Of a DNA stretch of 64,000 bases, positions 32,289-51,385 are shown piece after piece. How positions within the stretch are numbered: the stretch's first letter is position 1; each line of letters begins with the position of its first letter. Position numbers and translations under genes: made by a program. The stretch lies in NCBI GenBank assembly GCA_031761405.1, contig JASEVX010000008.1, positions 41,085,175 through 41,149,174 of the forward strand, given 5' to 3'. Under the pieces are notes generated by a model. It worked only from the letters and a program-made list of their open reading frames with translations, had not been told where the DNA came from and did not search any database. The DNA is from Serripes groenlandicus (taxonomy: Eukaryota; Mollusca; Bivalvia; Cardiida; Cardiidae).

Positions 32289-34534
32289 ATCCTTTTCATG
32301 TTATAGTTAAATAAAACATCAAATAATAAATAACAATCAAGTTTGTGATTAAATGTATATATGTTTTATTTATCAACTTACACTTTTGCAAATAAATATG
32401 ATTAATATGAAATAAAATATAAAATTAGAAGAACAACAAAATGTTTATTGTTATTCATTCTTTAATACCAATACATGTATAATGTAATATACATAAGACC
32501 CAAAAAACAGAAAAATACATTTGTACCGCAATAAGAGAACACCTGTCTTAAGAGACCACTTACAGCATTTCCCTTGGGTGGTCTCTTAATACAAGTTTGA
32601 CTGTATATATCTCAGGAAGGAGATGAAACGTCTTGAAATTGGCAATGTTTTTTCTCTCTCATTTGTTTAGTTTTATATAGGTGTAAAATAAATAACTTTT
32701 GTTTTTGACAGTTTTACCTTTTCCTTTTAAACCAAAAGTTATTATTAAAAGGCGTGTTTTTTTGAAAACGAGTCTATACCGGGGACAGGGTAAAACTAAT
32801 CGATAAAAGACAAGTGCATACAAAATATCATACAGAATACAGAATTGTATTTGTTATAATTAAATACAAATTCATTCTTTGTTTCCATGTAAATCGACCA
32901 GTTTCAGTCCTCAATTGTCACTATATGTCATTGACAAGAGTTACCTCCTAGCTTTAAAACAATCTAAAGAAACTGTGGGGTCATGCATTATGCAAGAAAG
33001 AACTCACCGGGCGAAAATGGTAACCGTCATTTTGGACCGAATCGGGCCCGGACAAAACCGGTGTTTAGCATTCTCTACTTTCATTTTCAAACAAGGTCAA
33101 AATACTAGAGGTAATCAAATCAATCATTTCCAGTGCATCCTATACACATTCACAATGCATTTAAACTCAATGTCATATATTCAATACATTCTGGTTAGGG
33201 ACTATGGTACTGTAGACCAGGAAGTCAGCGGATGTATTTAGCTTAATTTGACCTTTAAGACAAAAGAAACTGTTCTTAATTATAGGTTTTTTTTCTAATT
33301 ATTTACAAAGTATGATATAAAATAAAATCACAAAAGCAAATATTATTTTTTTATTTTTTTTCTATATCACCCAAATTTAGGATTTTCGGCTAAGTCGACC
33401 AAGTATTATGCTATCGCGCATAACATAGGTCTTCGCACAGGAAAAATACGAAAAAACATCACATATTTGGTTTTACTGTGTCAAATGTTCATAGAGATCA
33501 TTTTCAACCAGTTTGACTGTATCCAAACATTTTTGCAGACGACACAAAATTAACCTGTCATTTTATGGACTCAGAAGCTCCTTTAGACACTTTCTTTGCC
33601 CTCAGAGATCTGGTTTGTGTGTACATTTACAGAGAATGATATAAAATGAAAGCAAAATAGCAAATATTAGGACAATTAGACATTTATTTTCAAAGAAATT
33701 TAAATTTCCTATGCAACCCAAACCTAGGTTTCGCGACTTGAACCCGGCAAGTTTTCTGCGCTCGCGCATCATACAGGTCTCCAAGTCAAAAAAAAAGCAT
33801 ATACACATAACATGTTTAGGTTTAAATGGCCCCATGTTTAAAGAAATGACTGAATTCCATTGTTTTGCCTGTTTTAGGCAATTAACCAATCAAAGAAAAT
33901 GTTAAAAGGCTTGAAAAACATCATTGTTTGTGGAAAATGTCAAAAAGGCTAATACCTAATGGATGGATACCTCCATGAATCTAAATTACACTCCAGGCAC
34001 CTAGTTTCGTCATTTTTCAAGCAATTTGACTGAATCCCACCTCGTAAATTACCCTAGAATGCTTTAATATGTGCAGCTGACACAAACTTGACTTTTGATA
34101 TATTCCACTCAAAAGCTCTTTAACAACTTTACAAGTAGACGTATACGTGGTAACGGGGAGTTATCACGCCCAGACAAACAATCAATTAATGCTCTCCCTC
34201 CTTGTATTTAGAAATTTTAAAACCTTTTAGCCACTGGATTTTCCCAATTTAAATGTAAACCTGGTTTACTTTTTAAACCCTTTCCAACATACCACAAATC
34301 TGCAGCAGACTGGTTTGAACACATTTAGGCAACAATAGGGAAAATGATAATATCAGATTGAAAAGATTAACATGTAAACAATGGAAGTAAAATTAAGCTA
34401 CGTGTACATCAACACATTGTGGTAAACTGAAAGAAGAAATGGTACGATTTTATTAGCAACTCCTCCTTTACAAATATGATTTTATTTTCAAATGGCGCCT
34501 TCTAATCGTTAGTTATATCAATAGGTTGTTTGGT
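32289..34534. repeat. spacer of unit 2 after the LINE
   Basis: Matches 12310-14570 of unit 1 closely, including the second copy of the ~190-bp block (about 32635-32815), the segment 32880-33195 and the diverged duplicates. About 40 bp is missing near 33340 relative to unit 1. No gene. Confidence 0.7.
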
Positions 34535-34631
34535 AATTTAACTGGTTTACTTATCCTTACACCAGCGAGTCAGTTGTAATGCTAACCCCACATACCTTAG
34601 CGCAGTCTGGCAAGGAAATTCACAATATAGT

Positions 34632-35709
34632 CGGAAAAGAACGCCGGACAAGGATCACGGACAAGAATCGCGGACAAGAATCACGGACAAGAATCCCGAA
34701 CAAGTATCTCGGACGAGAATTCCGGACAAGTATCCCGGACAAGAACCGCTGACAAAAATCCCGGACAAGAATCCTGGATAAGAATTCCAGACAAGAACCC
34801 CGGACAAGAACCGCTGACAAAAATCCCGGACAAGAATCCTGGACAATAATCCCGGACAAGAATCTCGGACAAGAACTGTGGACAATAATCCCTGACAATA
34901 ATCCCGGACAAGAATCCCGCACAAGAATCTTGGACTAGAATCCCGGAAAGGATTCCCGGACAAGAACCCCGGATAAGTATCCCAACCAAGTATCCATGCT
35001 AAGAATCCATGACAAGTATCCCGGCCAAGTATTCCGGACAAGTATCCCAGACAAGTATCCCGAAAAAGTATCCTGGTCAAGAATCCCATACAAGAATCAC
35101 GTACAAGTATCCCGGATAAGTAACCCGGATGAGAATCACGTCCAAGTATCCCGGCCAAGTATACCGGACAGGTATCCCAGACGAGTATTCCGAAATAGTA
35201 TCCCGAACAAAAATCCTGGACAAAAGTCCCGGACAAGTATCCTGGATAAGAATCACGAACAATTATCCCGGATAATAACCTCGGACAAGAATCCCAGACA
35301 AGTATCATAGACAAGCATCATGGACAAATATCCCGGACAAGTAAACCAGACATGTATCCCGGCCAAGTTTTCCGGACAAGTATCGCAGACAAGTATCTCG
35401 GACAATAACCACGGAAAAAGTATCCCAGACATGTATCCCGGACAAGAATCTTAAACAATAATCTCAGGTAAGAATCCCGGACAAGAATCCGGGACAAGAG
35501 CCCCGGGCAATAATCCCTGACAAAATCCTGAACAAGAACCCGGGGGAAAAAATCCCGGGCATTATACCCGGACAAGTATCCCGAACAAGAATCCTGTAAA
35601 AGAATGCCGAATAAGAATCACGGACAAGAACCCCGGACAAGAACCCCGGAAAAAAAACAGGACAAGAATCCTGGACAATAATCCTGGACAATAATCCTGC
35701 ACAAGAATT
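34632..35709. repeat. 13-bp satellite array, unit 2 (about 83 copies)
   Basis: Same repeat and the same order of variants as unit 1, with a few small gains and losses (for example near 35170, where some bases of unit 1 are missing). The length is similar to unit 1, so the array was copied as a block rather than remade. Confidence 0.92.
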
Positions 35710-36919
35710 CCTTTCATATATAACCATAATAATTATTCTCATATTAATATATATTCACACACAATGCAGACACATTTGTATACATGTATATGGTGATATA
35801 ATAAACAAATGGATTACATTTGAGATCAATTTTATCCATTACCATGCAACGAATACCATCATTATTGGTTATTTAGAAAGTATTGATTACTAATACAATG
35901 CTTCGTGAACAGAAGTGATAAGTAAAAATAGATCAATGTTAAATCAAAGGTTAGACTACGAATGTACAGTTTGATCTTTGTCTGAAGAAATGTTAAATAA
36001 AAGAATGGATTCAATCTTAGATCAATGTTAACCCTCGCCCTACATCTAGTATAATCATAATTGGTAATTTAGAAAGTATTGATTACTAATGTAATGTCCC
36101 ATGTAAAGAATAGTAACAAGATATCGCTATTGGCCAAAGGTTAGACTATGCATGTACATGTCGATTTTGGTTTGAATACTGATTGGATAAGACAAATGAT
36201 AAGACAAATGATAAGACAAATGATAAGACAAATGATAAGACAAATGATTACTCTTGAAGTCGATTTTAACCCATACCATACAACTAGTAACCTACCATAA
36301 GTTATTAGTATTTAGAAAGTCTTGAATACTTATGCCATGTCTCGTGATTAGAATGGATGAGTTATAAGAGAAATATATAGATCAATGGTAAGACTACACG
36401 AATGTCAATGTTCATCAGGGTCTGAAGAACAAAATGGCTAGATTAAACAATGCATTCATTAAATTTGAGATCAATTTTAACCCTTCAACACGTTTAACCG
36501 TACATATATAAAAATAAGAATTATTCTCATGTTTATATCTATTCAAACAATGCAGACACATTTGCATACATGCATATGGTGATACGATAAACAAATAGAT
36601 AAAATTTGAGATCAATGTTAACCCTTCTCCTGCAATATAAACCATCATTATTTGTGTTTTAGAAAGTATTGATTACTTATACAATGTCCGTGATAAGAAT
36701 TAATAAGTAACAAGAGGTCAATATTATATCCAAGGTTCGACTACGCATGTACAGGCTTGTATTGGTCTGTTAATTGATTAGATAAGAAAAAAGGATTACT
36801 ATTGAAGTCAATCTTAGCCCTGCAACTAGTAGCCTACCATCATTTTGGTTATTTAGAAAGTCTTGAATACTCATACAAAGTACCGTGATTAGAATGGATA
36901 AGTTATACGAGAAAAATAT
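35710..36919. repeat. diverged ~200-bp tandem repeats, unit 2, first part
   Basis: Matches 15767-16975, including the five-copy gataagacaaat run at 36186-36245. Interrupted at about 36920 by a unit-specific insertion. No gene. Confidence 0.75.
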
Positions 36920-37714
36920 TATTAGTTATTTGGTCTGTTACTGACCCACTACGGAAAAATAGGGGGTCTGTGGAATTTATAGGGGGCGAGGCGTTAGCCG
37001 AGTCCCCCTATACATTCAACATACCCCCTATTTTTCAGTAGTGGGTCAGTAACAGACCAAATAACTGATTTATTTCATCGACCACCTTTCATGAGCAAAA
37101 AAAAATGATACTCTTTCATTTACATTAACATTTACAATATTTCTAGATGAAATTTACGGGTTTTGGCGCCAAATCACTAGCGTTATGACGTCAAACCGAT
37201 GACGTGACGTCATTTTCCTAGTATTTGGTCCCAGTATTTTTAAAATTCCTAGTACTAAACCCACTTTAATAATGAAATGAAACAATATCAATTTGTTTTG
37301 TTCATGAAAGGTGGTTGATGAAATAAATCAGTTATAAATGGTCTGTTACTGACCCACTAAGGGAAAAAAAAAAAATTAACAAGCGTAGGACATGCATTAT
37401 TTTTATACATTCATTGATTTTTTTTTTTTCTATGGAAAGGGAAGTTACTTTGCATGATATTCAACTTCGTAGTCGTTATGATATATATATTGTAAACAAA
37501 TCGTTGTTAAAAATATCAAGATATTATACAGTATATAGATCTATTTTAACATAGGCAACTGAAAAAAACTTCCAGTCAGCTTGATCTGAGAATAGAAGCC
37601 ATATTGAATTTACTCACCCCCTATGGAATTTACTCACCCCCTATAGAAATATAGGGGGTGTGCACGTGACAGGCTTTAACCAATGAAATTGCTAGAATTT
37701 CGTGGGAGGGGAAA
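36920..37714. mobile_element. foldback-like insertion with nested inverted repeats (unit 2)
   Basis: About 795 bp absent from unit 1 (16975 runs through). 36923-36966 is the near-perfect inverse of 37021-37065 (tctgttactgacccactac), with a second nested inversion in the loop (tataggggg ... cccccta). 37062-37098 is inverted at about 37297-37334 (caccacctttcatga-type), and the 'ggtctgttactgacccacta' block recurs directly at 37340. Near the end 'tttactcaccccctat' is repeated. No coding frame. It looks like a foldback or composite DNA element; the class is not known to me. Confidence 0.65.
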
Positions 37715-38140
37715 TAAAGATCAATGGTAAGACTACACGAAAGTCAAGGCTGAGCATGGTATGAAAAAAAAGGTTACATGTTTATAAATTTGAAATAAAC
37801 TTTAAGACTTGTCCTGCAACAAATACCATCAATGTTGATTATTTAGAAAGTATTGAATATCTATACAATGTCCCGCGATAAGAATTGATACAAGAGATCG
37901 ATACAGACCAAGGGTTAGATTACACGAGTGTACAGATTGGTCTTAGTCTATGTTGTCAGTAACTTATGTTTAAACCCATCTTTAGCTCGATGAGAACATT
38001 CTGTTTAAACGCTCGTTAAGAAGAATACGAGGAAAGTTCATTTCAATGTTTGTATTTGCAAAAATATATTCGCGATATTAAATTTCAATTTACGGCTGAA
38101 ACCTTGAAATGAATGCGCATATTTCTCTAACCGGTTACCC
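37715..38140. repeat. diverged ~200-bp repeats, unit 2, remainder
   Basis: Matches 16976-17400 of unit 1. Sequence corresponding to about 17407-17508 of unit 1 is missing just before the next MITE. No gene. Confidence 0.6.
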
Positions 38141-38669
38141 CACTAATATGAAAGCATGTAGTCAAAAATACGGAAATTATCTATAAATGAAAGAACAATT
38201 ATTAAAAAAAATACGCAAACATTGAGCAAATAGTATAAGCAATTCCTTCTTTTGCCTCAATGTTTTCTTCTTTTAATAGCAGTTGTAAGAATTTGTTTAC
38301 AATTGACAAGTTTGTGTTTTACGCCGCTTTCAATAATTGTTCAGTTATATCACGGCGTTTCCTTGGTGAGTTACCTGTACACATTCTCCATTTATCCTGG
38401 TGCAGATGCGTCATAAAACATCAGTATGTTGGAAAGGGTTAAAGTATCGTAATGCATTCTAGCCTCGTGATGTTTCATTTCTTCATTTTGTTCAGCCTTT
38501 TCTCGTGCTACTTTGTACTAGAAGTCAACTTAGAAAGACCGTTCGGGTGTTAAAAGATCCATGTAGTCCTGGCTGAGGTCTATGAATGCTTATGATCACA
38601 TACTTCCGAGGCTCAAGAATACAAATGTAATTGTGAAAGTTGCAGTATTGACTTTTCACGAGTATTTAA

Positions 38670-38798
38670 CCCTTTCCCACATAAAGACGTTTTCTGACGC
38701 CTCTGTAACAGACGAATTTTGAAAACAGTGTAACAAAAAGAGAAATTGATCATGATGAGCAAATGTTTTGCTATACAGGTGTTGCGTGTGGGAAAGGG
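38670..38798. mobile_element. 129-bp TTAA-flanked MITE (unit 2)
   Basis: Orthologue of 18036-18164, TTAA at 38666-38669 and 38799-38802. Preceded at 38145-38445 by the MITE/SINE composite equivalent to 17490-17810. Confidence 0.65.
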
Positions 38799-38933
38799 TT
38801 AACTATCGTTCTCAATATGAATCCATAACGCTTGTTCTGCTATATCCCGATCGGACTGCATAAAAGCTGGTCGCGAATTTCGACGTGTTTGACGTGAAAT
38901 TATTATATTCCATAACAAAACAGGGAAAAAACC

Positions 38934-39271
38934 AACTGTCGAAAAAAAATAAAATTTCCAATTTTGAGAAAATAAGTGTTATTTTTGTATTTGGGGCATT
39001 AGAATATTATAACTGACATATTACATACCCCTATAATCGGTGAGATTTTCTTGCTTTCGATACTTTTTCCATCGCAAATTCTACCCTGTCAGTAACGGGG
39101 TAAGTATTTTTAAATAGGAAACCCCTTCATCGGGACAATTGAAAAAGACCCAAGTTCACTTTATTGATAAAAAACGATACATTTTCTACCCTGGTTTTAA
39201 ATGGATAACATAAAGAATAACATTTAGGGCGAATTCGATTTTTTTTTTCGTGCCATCTGGATTTCAGTCGC
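38934..39271. mobile_element. 370-bp MITE, left end deleted (unit 3)
   Basis: Matches 18822-19169 up to the right inverted end (atctggatttcagtcgct) and TTAA at 39272. The left end and about 500 bp of 5' flank are gone: 'aaacagggaaaaaacca' (unit 2 end) is fused to 'aactgtcg' inside the MITE, with a short overlap at the joint. Confidence 0.65.
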
Positions 39272-39305
39272 TTAAAAAAAAGGTTCGCCATGCATATGCC
39301 AAATA

Positions 39306-39355
39306 CCCCCCCCCCCCCCCCCCCCCCACCCAACACCCCCCCCCCCCCCCCCCCC
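39306..39355. repeat. two poly-C tracts in the unit 3 flank
   Basis: 22 C (39306-39327) and 20 C (39336-39355), separated by acccaaca. Units 1 and 2 have only short C runs here. On the minus strand these are long G runs that could form quadruplexes; length is likely unreliable in assembly. Confidence 0.8.
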
Positions 39356-39544
39356 TCCCAACCCCTTTTTAAATAAAGCAATCCAAAACAAATCATAATC
39401 ACATAGTCATTTTCTATGTGGTTCCTTCGATATATACAGAAACTGTTAGTTAACGAACAAAGTGTGTTAAGGGTGGCGAATATTTGACACGTTCATTCAT
39501 TTGTAAAGGTATGACAAATATAATAAATCCTATAGAAATATTAT

Positions 39545-40225
39545 CAACACAACCCTTCGCCTATCTTCCTTAACGCCGCTTTCAACAATGTTTCCGCTAT
39601 ATCACGACGTATCCTTGTTGTACCCATGACAATAATCAAGGACAAGAACCCTGGCCAAGTATCCAAATATAATAAATCCTATATAAATATTATCAACACC
39701 ACCCTTCGCCTATCTTCCTTAACGCCGCTTTCAACAATGTTTCCGCTATATCACGACGTATCATTGGTACGTTACTAGTACTAATACTCCCTGGTCTATC
39801 ACGACGTATCCTTGGTACGTTACTTATACTCCCTGGTATATCACGACGTATCCTTGGTACGTTACTAATACTCCCTGGTCTATCACGACGTATCTTTGGT
39901 ACGTTACTAATACTCCCTGGTCTATCACGACGTATCATTGGTACGTTACTATTACTCCCTGGTCTATCACGACGTATCCTTGGTACGATACTAATACTCC
40001 CTGGTCTATCACGCCGCTTTCAACAATTTTCCCGCTATATCACGCCGTGTCCTGTGTACGCTACTGATACTCCCTGGTCTATTACCCTGACACCATTGAG
40101 TCAGTCGTGATGTTAACTCCACAATCCTGAGCGCCAAGGAAGAAAAACCATTACAACCTAGTTTAGGCCTTTCGTTTGACCCGGACGGGATTCGAACCCG
40201 CGACATCCCGCAGCGATTGTTCGTG
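39545..40225 (-). mobile_element. rearranged SINE upstream of tubulin copy 3, with 42-bp expansion
   Basis: The same SINE as at 2873-3115, but its left part is present three times ('gccgctttcaacaat' at about 39573, 39724 and 40013). A 42-bp segment (tatcacgacgtatccttgg ... ctccctggtc) is tandemly repeated about six times at 39749-40005. The minus-strand B box is at about 40185-40198. The 81-codon minus frame with a 14-residue period is a by-product of the 42-bp repeat. Confidence 0.7.
39628..39664. repeat. small island of the 13-bp satellite in the SINE
   Basis: gacaataatcaaggacaag followed by aaccctggccaagtatcc: about three units of the 13-bp satellite, between two copies of the SINE left part and far from the main arrays. 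Confidence 0.6.
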
Positions 40226-40563
40226 CAAACGTTTTTAAAATATTATCTGTAAATGAGGTTTTTTTCTCAAATAATTTCCTTTTCCCACAATGTTGTGGTA
40301 CAGCGGCTTCCTTTCCCACTATATATTAACTATCTGATATATTTTAATTTTGATACAGAGTTGAAAAAGATAATGGGAAAATGAGAACTGGCTATTTGTA
40401 AAAGGTCGTCTTATGTATATAGGACGGGACTACTAATAAGCATTAGAAGACCAGGTATAGGTTGACAGAAAGAAGCATGTATCCAGCGAAATAGAAAAAC
40501 ATTAACTCCCCATTTTAATAGTCGTGGTCAACATAGTAACCATGTAAACAAAGCCATCGAACC

Positions 40564-40724
40564 AGCCAATCAGCGGTCGCGGTTATTGGAAAACACTGGG
40601 AAGGAATTCGCCGGTGTATATATATATATATACGTGCTGCGCGCAGTGAAGGAATCACTCGACAAGGAACATCGGAATTAGACGTTTGTCATTTACATTG
40701 GAATAATCACAAAACAGACAAAAC
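40564..40724 (+). promoter_or_regulatory. core promoter and 5' UTR of beta-tubulin copy 3
   Basis: CCAAT at 40566-40570, inverted CCAAT at about 40585-40589, and a TATA tract of eight TA steps (40617-40632), twice the length in copies 1 and 2. The ATG is 108 bp from its start. The rest matches copy 1 closely. Confidence 0.6.
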
Positions 40725-47596
<6,872 letters not shown>

Positions 47597-47840
47597 AAAC
47601 CTTCTCATGATTCTTTTGTCACCGGGATAACGATCACGTGAACCGACAACCGACCAACGAAATGTGCTCACTGGCTATATGCTTACGAACTTATCAGTTT
47701 TTAAAATAATGAATTCGAACTTACCTTTAATTGACTTGTATTGAAATAAGATATCATAATTATGTTGTATTGTTAAAGACCTGTTTTGTATATTCAGATT
47801 AAGACTGAATGGTTAACATCGGATAGAAAATAAGATATGA

Positions 47841-47846
47841 AATAAA
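47841..47846 (+). promoter_or_regulatory. candidate polyadenylation signal (AATAAA), copy 3
   Basis: About 245 bases after the stop, aligned with the candidates of copies 1 and 2. Confidence 0.35.
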
Positions 47847-48780
47847 AAATAATTTATAATTCTTGTATTTGTAAGTTTTATCTCTTCAAACTGTTTTGAG
47901 GTTGAAGCGAATACATAAGTTGGACCATTGCACTCGACAATAGGTGGGTCAGCTTTACCGATCATGAATTTGTCCTTTCCGAGGGTTAGTGTTACGTATT
48001 ATTTCCGAGGATGTACGAACATTCGAGTTCAGTATTCCGAATGATGACGTCACGATTCCATGGTCAATGAATCTTCACAATTTTGAAATACGACCGGAAG
48101 CGATTCCGTTGTGGTGTAACACCATTTTGACAGACTGTTTTTACACAAAACTGAAAATATCTAAAAACAAATAGTGTTATACTTAGAGGTCACAATACAC
48201 CGAATGAATTCCCTCTTTGATACCATGTAAATCGACCAGTTTCAGCCCTCAATTGTCACACTTTCTAAGCGCGTCCCATGTAGAACACCATATATCAGTG
48301 GAAAGTGTTGCCTCTAAGCTTTAAAACAATCCAAATAGAATGGGGGACATTCAAGAAAGAATCCACCAGGCGAAAATGGTTACCGTCAATTTGGACCAAA
48401 CCGGGCCCGGACAAAACCGGTGTTTCACAGTCTCTACTTTCACTATCAAACAATGTCAACATACTGAAAATGATCAAATCAATCATTTCTAGTGCATCCT
48501 ATACACATTTATAAAGAATTTAAACTCAATTTGTTTAGGGACCGTGAATGTATTTGGCGTAGTTCGATCTAGACAGTATTTTAGGTACCTGGAAGTATGT
48601 CCAAGGCTTTACGAACGGTATAAATGACGTTCTTTGTCAATAATCCCCGAACCCATGTTCGATTATTTAACATTTCCATTGTCTTAAGAGTCGTTCGTCT
48701 TTCACAATTTGATTTAAAAGGGTGTAAAGAAACCATTATAATTCTGATAAGTAAAGCTAAAACTTAACTATGAAATAACT
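47847..48780. other. diverged 3' flank of tubulin copy 3
   Basis: No gene. 48215-48520 resembles both 10650-10805 and the longer 12895-13215 of unit 1 (ccatgtaaatcgaccagttt, cgggcccggacaaaaccgg). So unit 3 has one long version right after the gene, where unit 1 has two separated ones. 48590-48720 matches 26570-26700. Confidence 0.5.
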
Positions 48781-50660
48781 GACCAGTACATAAATCAGGA
48801 ATCCGACGTGGTTGATTGTTTGGTGTGCGAGATACGTGACCGGTCGTTCCGAGTTGATCCCTGCTCATTGCGGTAATGATAGAGTGCCCCCTGGGAAGAC
48901 ATTTTCAGATCCTAGTGCCGGTTACGAACTACTAAAAAGTGTAGTCGCAGCAGTAAAACTTCTTTTTGCCATTAAATGCATACAATATGGATGATTGGTG
49001 CTTGCTAATCCTGGGTGATTTTTGTTCACGTATATGATGTCTACATCTTCTTAATGAAATGAATAGTTTATGATTGATGGCAATATGTGATCTTAAGCCT
49101 AATTAAGATAATGACTGAGACTATGAATACATGTCTAGGACAACAACATGGAATCATAGTTATTTGTTCAAGTTGTTCTTCCAGAATGTGATTTTATATT
49201 TTGATTGTACTTATTACTTTTCCACATACAACAATTATGCAACAGAGGACTTTGAAAACATGCCTACGAAAATATCGAAAATCTCTCCGAGTGAAGTAGA
49301 ACTGTTGAAAAGAGTTGAAAACATTGTGGCAAAAGGAGAAATTGTTCATAATGAGCAACTACTACTTTTGCCACAATGTTTTCCAAAAACTGTCTGCTGT
49401 GGAGGTGTTAGAAAGTATTTGTATGTGGGACTAAAGGTTTATCAACGTTACAATTCAATATGCGAAATTGAGATATTGAGACTACGGGTAACAATACATT
49501 CATTCATTCATATCTTTATTTCCTCCAAATTATAAGGGATAGTTACATGAACATAATAATTAATTACAATGTATTAATTAGATAAGAAAGAGAGAAAGAA
49601 ACTCCATCCTATAATTCAGAACAAAGTAGACTATTGACACATATTTCCATAGCATGTACAGCTGTTCTGAGGCATCAGACAGTATGGAATTTCCATCATC
49701 AAATTTAGCCATGAAATATTTAATTTAACGCTTCCCTTCATAGAACAAAACCGCAGCGATTCCGATGAGTGTGAAGTCGATTCCGGTCGATTTATGTGGA
49801 TCTAGGGACACTTCTGAGGCACTTTTCCGTCTTTTCCGTCTTTGCTTACACGAATGTTTACAGCTTGTCACTACTTAAAAAAGCTGTAAATCGTGCACAG
49901 ATAAATGAGACCAGAGCACGAAGTATTTTTAATTTGTGATCATAATGCTTTATTGAGGAGGAAATCATGGCCAGTCGAAAATCAACTAAAAACCCTAGAA
50001 TGTTTAGATTTTAAAGCCTTTTCTTCTAGCAAAGCAACTATTTGGCTGAAATGAACCGCAGGGTAAATGCAGATTTCTTCGATTGTGGAAAGTGTTCGAT
50101 TACTAGAACTATCCGAAAAACTGTCTGGTGGCAACCAAAACATGCTGTTTGACGCTCTTGCGAACTTTCTTTCGTAAGCTAGCCTTAAATGGCAGGAAAA
50201 CACACTTATAACAACTACTTAAACATGTTTTTGTAATTTACCTATATAGGTGATAAAAACACCATGCAAATCTATCACAATATATTTCAATTTCCCTGAA
50301 AATTACAATGAAAAGTTCGACATAAATTATCGCACGATTTAGCCTATATTGATTTATAACAGTAGAATGTTTGAATCTGATTTTGGATGAACATTTTATG
50401 TCACGTTAAAAAGAAACCTACGCATACGCTTATATCCTGTTTCAAAAACAGACGCCAGTTGAGGCCACCGTCTATTTATAAACACATAGGCACAGAGACA
50501 GGGATTTAACAGAGACGTAATTAAAAATAGTTATATATATATATATCATCTGTGATTTGAACGAGCAGGTTTTACTTTTCCCCATTATTTTCATCTAGAT
50601 CTACGTGTACTTTCTAATTATAACTTTCATCGAAAGCTTTCGAAGCAGACGACAGAAAGA
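48781..50660. other. unit 3 specific DNA with a MITE and a possible LINE 3' tail
   Basis: 49218-49435 is a MITE of the CCCTTTCC family, recognisable by 'cattgtggcaaaaggagaaa' and its inverse 'cttttgccacaatgtttt'. The 134-codon frame at 49131-49535 is its translation. At 49493-49515 'cattcattcattcatatctt' may be a short-repeat tail of a minus-strand LINE fragment. The remainder (49800-50660) shows nothing I recognise. Confidence 0.4.
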
Positions 50661-51053
50661 TATCTACGTCCGAATATTTAAACAGACCTATTCAGAAAAA
50701 TGGGATAATTGAAAAACAAAAAAGCTACATATGTTAAGCGTTCCTTGCACAATGCGTTTCTTAATGAATGTCTATTTCAGAAATTACTGCTTTCATATTG
50801 TTGAATTATTTTGTAAAGGTTAATGACTGCGATAGGAAAATAGCCCAATGGATGAGAGTCGGCTCCCTTTGTTTTGGCGACATTTTGTGTTGTATTACAT
50901 TGTACAGGAATGTTAACACAGTCGAAAACAAATACTTTAAAATATACTACATTCTTAAAATACGAGACATTTCAGGACATAGAAAGAGAGAACTTAACCG
51001 TGCGTCTCATGATAAAAAAAGATATTGATAAGGAAATCAAATGGTTGAATGAT

Positions 51054-51385
51054 TTGAGATTGAACGTCGTTATACACGGTATTTCGGTTATGGCGGCCAG
51101 ATCACCTCACACGTATTTCCTGGCTTTCTCGTAGCTGAACCCAATACAGTATTATCAACAGGCAGCTACTATTTAGCCTTGGTCCATTGGTAGAACAAGA
51201 ATGTCCGAATATTTAAACAGACTTACATGATCGAGTGATTTGAGATAAACGTCGTTATACACGGTATTTCAGTTACGGCGGCCAGCTCACATCAGACGTA
51301 TTTCCTGGATTTCTCGTAGCTGTATAGCCAACACAGTATTCTCCCCAGGCAATAACTATTTAGCCTTGGCCAATTGGTAAGTATG
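51054..51385. repeat. ~183-bp dispersed repeat, tandem pair
   Basis: Two diverged direct copies (51054-51236 and 51237-51385), each with 'aacgtcgttatacacggtat', 'ggcggccag', 'cgtatttcctgg' and 'tttagccttgg'. A single copy is in unit 2 at 26700-26830. It may be SINE-related (ttcagttacggcgg resembles the SINE core). Confidence 0.55.

Noticed and set aside
32010..32314. frames crossing 32089-32288
   Set aside because: They are made of N; only the bases before 32089 are real.
34655..35314. 219-codon minus frame and many other frames in the 13-bp arrays
   Set aside because: The 13-bp consensus has no stop in any frame, so open frames are automatic. No start context, splice site or promoter supports a gene.
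39693..39938. 81-codon minus frame with a 14-residue period
   Set aside because: Direct result of the 42-bp tandem repeat in the SINE.
49131..49535. 134-codon + frame
   Set aside because: Most of it translates a MITE hairpin (49218-49435).
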